A DNA stretch of 8,369 bases from Treponema sp. GTDB taxonomy: Bacteria > Spirochaetota > Spirochaetia > Treponematales > Breznakiellaceae. Location of the stretch: assembly GCA_031267115.1 (NCBI GenBank), contig JAIRZS010000194.1:1-8369 (forward strand), written 5' to 3'. Made by a program: the position numbers and the translations under genes. Under the pieces are notes generated by a model that was not told the DNA's origin, ran no database searches, and worked only from the letters and a program-made list of their open reading frames with translations. Numbering within the stretch: the stretch's first letter is position 1; every line of letters starts with the position of its first letter. Shown piece after piece: positions 1-5,412 of this stretch.

Positions 1-70
1 TGCGTGAAGCCTGAGCCTTCCTTGTCGGGAAGCAGGAACGAACTCCTATAGCGGGATTATTCCGCGAGAC
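1..70 (+). promoter_or_regulatory. Structured 5' leader upstream of nikK (5' part outside window)
   Basis: Three short hairpins follow one another: CTTCC 17-21 with GGAAG 28-32, AGGA 34-37 with TCCT 44-47, and GCGGGA 51-56 with TTCCGC 60-65 (one G-U pair, 3-nt loop). Metal-uptake operons are often preceded by cobalamin or NiCo riboswitches. The segment near 8-21 loosely resembles a B12 box (AGCC, AG, CC), but with deletions, so I do not assign a class. No clear promoter is visible before the nikK start. The window edge prevents a proper test. Confidence 0.25.
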
Positions 71-104
71 ATCAATGACAGTACAAGGGTATATGCCCAT
101 TCTC

Positions 105-110
105 AAGGAG
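105..110 (+). promoter_or_regulatory. Ribosome binding site deciding the nikK start
   Basis: AAGGAG sits 6 nt before the ATG at 117. The in-frame ATG at 75 has no comparable site and would put 14 extra, non-signal-like residues in front of a classical signal peptide, so 117 is preferred. Confidence 0.75.
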
Positions 111-116
111 TTTGTT

Positions 117-929
117 ATGAAGAAGTTGTTTTGCCTGCTCGGTATGAGCTTTGTATTCGCCGGTTTTATTCCTGCCCATGAAACATTTATTATTCCCGGC
201 GATACCTCAAAAGATTACAAGGCCGGAGATACCGCCGCCCTTATTGGTATTTCGTCCCACTACTTCGCGGTCGGCGAGGAAATTGAAGCGCCCGAAACTG
301 TGGAAATGTACGTTTACAAAAACGGCGTGAGGGGCGCGAATATCCCGCTGGAAGCCAACAGGGACCGGGTTTGGTATGAGGGGAACTACCGGCTGGCTGA
401 CGACACGCCGGTGGTCGCGGTTTTCAGGAGTATCGGCGGCTTTTATTCTATTCTGACCGACGGGAGCTACGCCGACGGCAACAGGACCCAGGCTCTGGCC
501 GCAAATCCGGGAAAAACAGTCCAGGTATCGCGCTATTTTACCAAATGGGGGAAGCTGTACCTTAACCCGAGCCGGAACGACAGGACATTCAGCCGGCCCC
601 TCGGGCTTGATTTTGAGATTGTCCCGCTCAACAATCCCGCGGACATGAGGCGGAATTCAAGGATGACGCTCCGTGTTCTTTACAAGGGGCAGCCCTGGGC
701 CAACGGGGAAGTCAAGGCGACCTGGGATTATTATGATTACCACTCGATGGATGTTTGGGCGCATACCGGGACAACCAACGCGAACGGGGAGCTTACATTC
801 CAGCTTAACCATATTGATATGAGGAAGCCGGTACTGTGGATCTTCCAGGCCGGGGACATGAGGCGGTCGTCCCAGGCGGGCGCGGACGAGGACAACCTCA
901 AGGCGACGCTGGTTTTCGCGGTGAAATAA
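117..929 (+). CDS. nikK: DUF4198 periplasmic nickel-uptake accessory protein (NikK-like)
   Basis: A 270-residue exported protein. Residues 1-20 form a signal peptide (Lys-Lys, then a hydrophobic core), with probable cleavage after IPA. The mature protein would then begin with His21 (HETFIIPG), the usual placement of His in DUF4198 proteins. A second conserved-looking His48 lies in SSHYF. The rest is beta-rich without membrane helices, and the C-terminal part (about 195-268) looks like an Ig-like or carboxypeptidase-regulatory fold. DUF4198 proteins (NikK) accompany NikM-type ECF transporters and are thought to present Ni(II) at the outer face of the membrane; this role is known from genomic association more than biochemistry. 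It is the first gene of nikKLMQO, 73 nt before nikL. The start at 117 is chosen for its AAGGAG site and signal peptide. The family call is strong from context and moderate from sequence alone. Confidence 0.78.
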   Translation: MKKLFCLLGMSFVFAGFIPAHETFIIPGDTSKDYKAGDTAALIGISSHYFAVGEEIEAPETVEMYVYKNGVRGANIPLEANRDRVWYEGNYRLADDTPVVAVFRSIGGFYSILTDGSYADGNRTQALAANPGKTVQVSRYFTKWGKLYLNPSRNDRTFSRPLGLDFEIVPLNNPADMRRNSRMTLRVLYKGQPWANGEVKATWDYYDYHSMDVWAHTGTTNANGELTFQLNHIDMRKPVLWIFQAGDMRRSSQAGADEDNLKATLVFAVK

Positions 930-936
930 GGGCGAA

Positions 937-978
937 CGGGTTTCAAAATTTTTGTTACAACTTTTGTTTTGAAACCCG
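937..978. repeat. 12-bp perfect inverted repeat between nikK and nikL
   Basis: CGGGTTTCAAAA (937-948) is exactly complementary to TTTTGAAACCCG (967-978), with an 18-nt loop containing a smaller dyad, TTGT-T-ACAA (952-960). No T-tract follows on either strand, so this is not a standard terminator. It could be an intercistronic stem that stabilises or processes the mRNA, or an operator for a dimeric regulator. Confidence 0.7.
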
Positions 979-1002
979 CCCTGTCGTAAAAAGGCGGATA
1001 GC

Positions 1003-1524
1003 GTGAAATACCTGTTTGTTTTTGCTGTTGTAAGTTTATTGGGTTTAATCCTGCCCGCCGCTGTCTTTGCGCACGGCGTGGAAGTTTCCGGCGAGACCGG
1101 CAGGCCGGATGTCCGTACTGTCCGGTTTATGTATACGGACGGCGAATCTATGCTGTTCGCCAAGGTAAAAGTTTTCGCACCGTCATCCCCGGCTGCGGCG
1201 GCCCAGGAAAGTATTGCCGACCGTTACGGCTATTTCAGTTTTATCCCCTTTGAAGACGGCGGCTGGCGGCTTACCGCCGAAGACGGCATGGGGCACAAGG
1301 GGGAAATATTTATCACTGTGGCCGGAGGGGCCGCGGCGGAAACAGCCGGTGAGGGCGGGGCCGCGGGCGGGACTTCAGGCGGAACTCCGGGCAGGGCCGG
1401 AAACGGGGCCTCCCTGCCGCTGCGGCTTGTCCTGGGGATCAGCCTTATCCTGAACATCTTCGCGTTTTATAGCTTTGTACTCGCGGGGTTTCTGAAAAGG
1501 CGGGGCGGCCATGCATATCAGTGA
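1003..1524 (+). CDS. nikL: NikL-like nickel ECF transporter accessory protein
   Basis: A 173-residue protein with a GTG start; AAGG at 991-994 is an acceptable ribosome site. Residues 1-23 are a signal peptide ending in VFA, so mature NikL would also begin with His (H24, HGVEVSG). Residues about 35-106 form a small beta-sandwich domain: TDGESM, a carboxypeptidase-regulatory-like segment (DRYGYFSF), and DGMGHK at 94-99, a motif recurrent in NikL proteins. A Gly/Ala-rich linker (about 108-137) leads to one transmembrane helix (about 141-163) and a basic cytosolic tail (LKRRGG). The topology is a periplasmic domain anchored by a C-terminal helix. In nickel ECF transporters NikK and NikL take the place of NikN; NikL is thought to help load the S-component. 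The gene overlaps nikM by 14 nt, so the two are probably translationally coupled. Confidence 0.8.
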   Translation: MKYLFVFAVVSLLGLILPAAVFAHGVEVSGETGRPDVRTVRFMYTDGESMLFAKVKVFAPSSPAAAAQESIADRYGYFSFIPFEDGGWRLTAEDGMGHKGEIFITVAGGAAAETAGEGGAAGGTSGGTPGRAGNGASLPLRLVLGISLILNIFAFYSFVLAGFLKRRGGHAYQ

Positions 1525-2110
1525 AGGGGTCCTTTCCGCGCCGGTCCTGGCGGCCGGCTGGGCCGTGACCGCTGCGGGCCTTGCCGCGGGCCTGCGGAAA
1601 ACAAGGGCGGAGGATCTGCCCAAAACGGCCCTGGTTTCGGGGGCGCTGTTCCTCATATCCCTGGTCCGCGTACCCCTGGGCCCTTCCAGCATACACCTTA
1701 CCCTGCTGGGCCTGGCCGGGGCGCTGCTGGGCTGGAGCGCGGTCCCCGCCCTGTTTACGGCGCTGTTCCTCCAGGGGCTGCTCCTCCAGTTCGGGGGGCT
1801 GCTCTCCCTGGGGGTAAACACCGCCGTCATGGGGAGCGCGGCCCTTGCCGGGTACGGCGTCTTCCGGGCGCTGCCCCGGCGCTTCCGCCTGCCCGCCGCC
1901 TTTGCCGCCGGGTTTATCGCGGTGGCGGTTGGCGCGGCCCTGGTAACGGCGGCCCTGTTTTTCAGCAGCGGGAACCTGGCCCTTACCGCGGGCCTTATCT
2001 TCGCGGCAAACCTGCCGCTGGCCGCGGCGGAAGGCGTTATTACCTTGTTTATGGTACTTTTTCTTGCGAGGGCCCTGCCGGACCATGTATTTGGACAGGC
2101 TGGAATTTAA
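1511..2110 (+). CDS. nikM: NikM/CbiM-type metal-binding S-component of an ECF transporter
   Basis: A 199-residue, very hydrophobic protein with about six transmembrane helices. It opens with MHISEG, the hallmark of the CbiM/NikM family: in solved NikM structures the N-terminal amine and His2 bind Ni(II) together with a loop His. That loop His appears to be His62 in GPSSIHL. LGVNTAVMG (100-108) matches another conserved family stretch. The start at 1511 is fixed by the MHI motif. It is slightly short compared with most CbiM proteins (roughly 210-250), with no extra C-terminal helices. The protein binds the metal on the outer face and works with the NikQ/NikO energising module. Ni versus Co cannot be decided from this protein alone; the NikK/NikL neighbours favour Ni. 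It overlaps both nikL and nikQ. Confidence 0.9.
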   Translation: MHISEGVLSAPVLAAGWAVTAAGLAAGLRKTRAEDLPKTALVSGALFLISLVRVPLGPSSIHLTLLGLAGALLGWSAVPALFTALFLQGLLLQFGGLLSLGVNTAVMGSAALAGYGVFRALPRRFRLPAAFAAGFIAVAVGAALVTAALFFSSGNLALTAGLIFAANLPLAAAEGVITLFMVLFLARALPDHVFGQAGI

Positions 2111-2858
2111 AAGCGATCCCTTTAAGGCGATCGATCCCCGCTGCCGTGCGGGGGCGGGGGTATGCCTTATACTCGCGGCAACCAATATCTCCCGCCCCGC
2201 CGTCCTAGCCGGCCTTATCCTGGGGGCGGCCCTGGCCCTGCGGAAAGACACGCGGCGGGTCCTGGGCCGCCTTGTCCCGGTAAATATCTTTGCCCTCTTT
2301 CTCTGGATCACGGTGCCCCTGAACGCCCTGGGGACGCGCCTGTTCGCCGCCCCGGCCCCGGACGCCCCCGGCGCCGGCCTTGGGGCCGCTTTTAATGCGG
2401 CGCTGATCTACACTCTGCGGATCAACGCCGCGGCCCTGGTTTATATGGCCCTGATCATCCCCCTGGGGATAGGCGGCATTGCCAATGTCCTGATAAAGCT
2501 CCGCTTCCCCCCGAAACTCGCCGCCCTTTTCCTCCTGAGTTACCGGTACATCTTTGTCATGTACCAGCGGGTCTTTGTCGCGGCCCTTTCCCTGCGCCTC
2601 AGGCAGCCCCGGCAGGGCATTCTGGGCCGGTGGCGGTCCTACGCCGCGGTTTTCGGGACCGCCCTGGTAAGCGCCCTCTTCCGTTCCCAAAAAATAGGCA
2701 GGGCCCTGCAAAGCCGGGGCTTCAACGGCGATCTCCCCCTGACCCGGACCTTCACCCTAAAGCCGGGGGACATCCTCTTTCTCTGCGGCGCGATCCTCCT
2801 CTCCGCCGGCCTCCTGGCGCTGGACGGGCTTTTGCGCGGCCCCGGCTTCTTATCCTAA
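2085..2858 (+). CDS. nikQ: NikQ/CbiQ-type energy-coupling transmembrane protein (EcfT)
   Basis: A 257-residue membrane protein. The N-terminal LEFKSDPFKAIDPRCRAG is typical of CbiQ/EcfT, where a short amphipathic segment with a DPR motif precedes the first helix. Several hydrophobic helices follow (about 22-52, 62-82, 108-132, 143-165, 228-247). The conserved coupling segment lies at 200-215 (RSQKIGRALQSRGFNG), matching the EcfT Ala/Ser-Arg-Gly motif that docks into the ATPase groove. I chose ATG 2085 over the TTG at 2064, because the residues added upstream do not fit the family. The start lies 26 nt inside nikM and has no strong ribosome site, which suggests reinitiation or coupling. The protein transmits ATP-driven movement from NikO to NikM. 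Confidence 0.87.
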   Translation: MYLDRLEFKSDPFKAIDPRCRAGAGVCLILAATNISRPAVLAGLILGAALALRKDTRRVLGRLVPVNIFALFLWITVPLNALGTRLFAAPAPDAPGAGLGAAFNAALIYTLRINAAALVYMALIIPLGIGGIANVLIKLRFPPKLAALFLLSYRYIFVMYQRVFVAALSLRLRQPRQGILGRWRSYAAVFGTALVSALFRSQKIGRALQSRGFNGDLPLTRTFTLKPGDILFLCGAILLSAGLLALDGLLRGPGFLS

Positions 2859-2900
2859 ACCTGGCCTGCAATTCGGGGAATGACTATACTGTGCCGCGAA

Positions 2901-3008
2901 GATTTACCACGAAGTCAAATCGAACCAAAGGTTCGCAGTCGGATAAGTACGAGAAGAAAGGACCTGAGAGCAAAACTTCTTCGACTTTTTCGGCTTTGCG
3001 GTTGAAAG
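2901..3008. repeat. Palindromic dispersed repeat, copy 1, between nikQ and nikO
   Basis: The segment has imperfect terminal inverted repeats: GATTTACCACGAAGTC at the left (2901-2916) and GACTTTTTCGGCTTTGCGGT at the right (2983-3002). Inside is a perfect 6-bp hairpin, CGAACC 2921-2926 with GGTTCG 2930-2935. The same two ends recur at 7665-7696 and 7789-7819, so this is one of two copies in the window. It has no coding capacity, which fits a MITE-like or REP-like element. It accounts for most of the 187-nt gap separating nikO from the tightly overlapped genes upstream. No target-site duplication is obvious. Confidence 0.55.
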
Positions 3009-3045
3009 TTCCGCGGGTCAAATTTAGCCTTTTATCGGGGGAAAC

Positions 3046-3768
3046 ATGGAAATTTTAAAAGTCACGGGGCTTTCGTACCGTTACGAAGACGCCCCGGTAC
3101 TCCGGGACATCGGCTTTTCCCTGGAAAGGGGCGGACGGCTCTGCGTCGCCGGGGCCAACGGTTCGGGGAAATCTACCCTTCTGGAACTTATCGCGGGCTG
3201 CATGAAACCTTCGTCCGGGGAGATCCTGATAAACGGCAAACAGATTTCCCCGGCAAACAACGGGGCGCGGCGCATGACGGGCATGGTGTTCCAGGACCCG
3301 GACAACCAGCTTTTCATGCCCACGGTCTGGGAGGATACGGCCTTTGCCGTGATGCGCCCGGGGGTAAGCCCGGCGGAAGGGCGTGAACTGGCCCTGGAAG
3401 CGCTCAGGGCGGCGGGGGCGGAACACCTTGCGGACCGGCCCCCCTACAGGCTCTCCGGCGGCGAAAAACAGCGGGCCGCCATTGCCTCGGCCCTGATCCT
3501 GAAACCGGAAATCCTGCTCCTGGACGAACCCACCGCCGCCCTTGACCCCCGGGCCCGCCGGAACATCATCGCGCTGCTCCGTGGGCTGGGCTGCGCCGCC
3601 GTCATCGCCGGCCACGACCTGGACATGATGCTGGATATCGGGGGGGACGCGCTTTTCCTCCACAACGGGAGAATCGCCGCACAGGGCAGGGCCGGGGAAC
3701 TGCTCAGGGACGGCGCCTTTTTACGGAGCATAGGCCTGGAACTGCCCCTGGGCCTTTCGCGAGACTAG
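3046..3768 (+). CDS. nikO: NikO/CbiO-type ECF transporter ATPase
   Basis: A 240-residue ABC ATPase with every catalytic element intact: Walker A GANGSGKST (36-44), Q-loop Q83 in VFQDPDNQLF, signature LSGGE (136-140), Walker B ILLLDE (156-161), D-loop ALDPR, and H-loop His190 in GHD. The VFQDPDNQLF Q-loop is characteristic of EcfA/CbiO/NikO proteins rather than ordinary importer ATPases. The length is normal for a single-domain family member. The ATG at 3046 has a GGGGGA ribosome site at 3037-3042. It is cytosolic and would act as a homodimer bound to NikQ. It is the last gene of the nik operon but lies 187 nt past nikQ across a palindromic repeat, so read-through or an independent promoter is needed for balanced expression. 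Confidence 0.92.
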   Translation: MEILKVTGLSYRYEDAPVLRDIGFSLERGGRLCVAGANGSGKSTLLELIAGCMKPSSGEILINGKQISPANNGARRMTGMVFQDPDNQLFMPTVWEDTAFAVMRPGVSPAEGRELALEALRAAGAEHLADRPPYRLSGGEKQRAAIASALILKPEILLLDEPTAALDPRARRNIIALLRGLGCAAVIAGHDLDMMLDIGGDALFLHNGRIAAQGRAGELLRDGAFLRSIGLELPLGLSRD

Positions 3769-3777
3769 CCGCGCAAC

Positions 3778-3804
3778 AAAAAAGGCCGCCTATAGCGGCA
3801 GCCT
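3778..3804 (-). terminator. Rho-independent terminator between nikO and rpsU
   Basis: Read on the - strand, AGGCTGCC (3804-3797) pairs with GGCGGCCT (3790-3783): 8 bp with one T-G wobble and a 6-nt loop. A T run follows at 3783-3778. This suits rpsU. On the + strand the same stem is followed only by CTTT, so it would terminate nikO less efficiently. A second T7 run on the - strand lies at 3817-3823, behind a GGCCG/CGGCC stem that includes the rpsU stop codon; it may act as an earlier or partial terminator. Confidence 0.8.
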
Positions 3805-3835
3805 CTTTACACCATCAAAAAAAGACCGGGCCGGA

Positions 3836-4039
3836 CTAATAATCGGCCTTGCCTTTCCGGGACTTCTTGAGGAGCTTGCGTTTAATAGCTTTCTTTTTCC
3901 TGTTCAGAATCGTGGAGGGTTTTTCGTAATATTCCCGCTTCTTGTACTCCCGGATAATACCTTCTTTTTCAACCATCCGCTTAAACCGCTTAATGGCTTT
4001 TTCCAGTATCTCATTGTCATCAATAATGATATGCGCCAA
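3836..4039 (-). CDS. rpsU: 30S ribosomal protein S21 (bS21)
   Basis: A 67-residue, highly basic protein with typical S21 features: DDNEILEKAIKRFKR at the N-terminus, YYEKPS in the middle, and a Lys/Arg-rich tail (NRKKKAIKRKLLKKSRKGK). S21 belongs to the small ribosomal subunit near the anti-Shine-Dalgarno end of 16S rRNA and aids initiation. The start is TTG at 4039, giving initiator Met-Ala-His-Ile, placed 5 nt after a perfect GGAGGTGA (4052-4045). An upstream in-frame ATG (4075) would run through the ribosome site and add 12 residues not seen in S21, so it is rejected. The gene is probably monocistronic: 221 nt separate it from the upstream peptidase gene. An AT-rich tract at about 4066-4110 probably holds its promoter, but I cannot assign clean boxes. 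Confidence 0.93.
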   Translation of the reverse strand: MAHIIIDDNEILEKAIKRFKRMVEKEGIIREYKKREYYEKPSTILNRKKKAIKRKLLKKSRKGKADY

Positions 4040-4044
4040 ACAAA

Positions 4045-4052
4045 TCACCTCC
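4045..4052 (-). promoter_or_regulatory. Perfect Shine-Dalgarno site of rpsU
   Basis: GGAGGTGA on the - strand is fully complementary to the usual 16S rRNA 3' end (TCACCTCC). It lies 5 nt from the TTG and is what fixes the unusual start codon. Confidence 0.85.
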
Positions 4053-4145
4053 TTTCCCGCCGGTAAAGTTACCAAATTTCATAATCTTCTATAATCAAAC
4101 CAATACATTAAGGGGGGCCTGTTACCAAAAGGCGCAGGGCAGAAC

Positions 4146-4175
4146 AAAAGAGCGCCGTCCGACCCCCCTGCGCTC
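4146..4175 (-). terminator. Possible terminator after the M23 peptidase gene
   Basis: On the - strand GAGCGC (4175-4170) pairs with GCGCTC (4155-4150) across a 14-nt G-rich loop, and TTTT follows (4149-4146). The stem is short and the T-tract modest. Its left arm can also pair with a different segment further downstream (see findings). Confidence 0.4.
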
Positions 4176-4260
4176 CAGCCCCGTACTCAGTCCGTGTCTT
4201 CCGCTACCCCCCCGGCACGTCAGCCGCCGGGCCCCGAAACTTACACATACAGCCGGAACG

Positions 4261-5412
4261 CTACTCGAATAGTTTAACAAAAATCTCATTTCTGTCAAGC
4301 AGGGGCCGGGCGGTCAGGGCGTCGGGGTCCGTGTTTTCCCCGGCCACACGTATCTCCCAGTGCAGATGGGGGCCTGTGGCAAGGCCGGTAGCCCCGGATT
4401 CTCCCAGGATTGTCCCGGCCATGACCAAATCGCCTTCGCGTACCGCGATGGAATCCAGATGGTAGTAGAGGGAATAGACGCCGGGAAGATGCTCCAGGAC
4501 AACCGAATTGCCGGTCACGATTCGGGGGCGGGCCAGAACCACCCTGCCCGGCGCGCAGGCGCTGACCCTGGTACCTGTCGGAACCCCGTAATCCACACCG
4601 GCATGGATCGAATTGCCGGTCGAACCGTCCGTATAACGGTATATCCGCCGGTCGCCGTAAAAGCTTGTTCTGCGGGTGCTGGTTACCGGGGGGATAAAGG
4701 GGCCTTCCGTATAGATTTGCGTCCCGGTTTGCCTCAGAATCATCTGTAACTGTTCCGCCTCGCTTGTCTTTTGGGGGTCCGGCTCGGTACGGAGCGCCGT
4801 ATTCAGATCGTCCAGATCGATCGTCTCGGAGATAAACTCCCGGTCCCCTATGGTGACGGGAATGTCTTCAAGGCCGGGCGGCGGCAGGCCCTCGATCCTG
4901 ACCGCCGCCTTGCCGCCCCTCATGGTCGAGGGGACCGCGAGCAGCGCCGCCATGATCGCCGTCCCCGCCCCGTCCGTGCCGGTGCTGAAGAAAGAGGCCC
5001 GGGCTGACCGCCGCCCGCCGCTGTCCAGGAGTATTGCCTGGGGCGGGGCCGCCGCTTCCTGCCCCGGTTCCGGCGGCAGGGCCAGGGCAACCGCGAAAGG
5101 CTCCCCCGGCCTGGGGCCGGCGTTCAGCACAAGCGCCCGCATGGAAGCCCCGGCGGGGGCCGGCGCGGCGGTTTCCGGCGCGGGAACGGCTTCGGCAGGG
5201 GCGGCATCCCCGGCGGCGGGAGCAGTTTCCGCTGCGGCGGTCTCCGGGACGGCAGGCGCAGTTTCCGCGGCATCGGTTTCCGGGACGGCGGCTTCAGCGG
5301 GGGCGGCTGTCCGGCCCCCGGCAGCGCAGCCGGCGGGCGCGGCGGCGCAGAACAGCGGCGGCGCGAGGAGTAACAGTAATACTTTTAACAGGGAATACGC
5401 GCTTTTTTTCAT
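4261..5412 (-). CDS. M23 family (LytM-type) metallopeptidase, probably exported or a lipoprotein
   Basis: 383 residues. The N-terminal Lys-Lys and hydrophobic core (8-28) form an export signal. Cys29 in PAGC could be a lipidation site of the loose spirochaetal kind; Cys22 is less likely. Residues about 35-90 are an Ala/Pro/Glu/Thr low-complexity region with a 12-residue repeat. A middle domain of unknown fold follows (about 91-240). The C-terminal M23 domain (about 245-372) carries the zinc and catalytic residues in order: His270 and Asp274 (HAGVD), His318 (YYH), and His349/His351 (HLH). M23 enzymes cut peptide cross-links in peptidoglycan; with these residues present it should be active. The start overlaps the recJ stop (ATGA, 5412-5409), so it is probably translated by coupling from the recJ message. 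I assign no gene symbol, because many M23 proteins share this layout. Confidence 0.88.
   Translation of the reverse strand: MKKSAYSLLKVLLLLLAPPLFCAAAPAGCAAGGRTAAPAEAAVPETDAAETAPAVPETAAAETAPAAGDAAPAEAVPAPETAAPAPAGASMRALVLNAGPRPGEPFAVALALPPEPGQEAAAPPQAILLDSGGRRSARASFFSTGTDGAGTAIMAALLAVPSTMRGGKAAVRIEGLPPPGLEDIPVTIGDREFISETIDLDDLNTALRTEPDPQKTSEAEQLQMILRQTGTQIYTEGPFIPPVTSTRRTSFYGDRRIYRYTDGSTGNSIHAGVDYGVPTGTRVSACAPGRVVLARPRIVTGNSVVLEHLPGVYSLYYHLDSIAVREGDLVMAGTILGESGATGLATGPHLHWEIRVAGENTDPDALTARPLLDRNEIFVKLFE
5218..5289 (-). repeat. Two 36-bp tandem units encoding the Ala/Pro/Glu/Thr linker
   Basis: Residues 42-53 (AVPETDAAETAP) and 54-65 (AVPETAAAETAP) differ at one position. More degenerate units follow up to about residue 86. 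Such linkers usually span the periplasm or wall and can vary in length between strains. Confidence 0.7.

Noticed and set aside
75..116. Longer nikK start at ATG 75
   Set aside because: It would place 14 residues in front of a typical signal peptide and lacks a ribosome site, whereas ATG 117 has AAGGAG 6 nt upstream.
1445..2311. 288-residue frame on the - strand opposite nikL, nikM and nikQ
   Set aside because: It is an antisense shadow caused by GC-rich third positions; the translation is dominated by Arg, Gln, Gly and Pro.
2881..2890. Promoter before nikO using TATACT at 2885-2890
   Set aside because: The -10 box is good, but no acceptable -35 box lies 16-18 nt upstream.
2901..3008. CRISPR array or tRNA in the nikQ-nikO spacer
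   Set aside because: There are no regularly spaced direct repeats and no cloverleaf; the structure is a single palindromic element.
2630..3058. 142-residue + strand frame spanning the nikQ end and the spacer
   Set aside because: It is out of frame with nikQ, Pro/Arg-rich, and runs through the palindromic repeat; no family resemblance.
3836..4075. Longer rpsU start at 4075
   Set aside because: It translates through a perfect Shine-Dalgarno and adds residues absent from S21 proteins.
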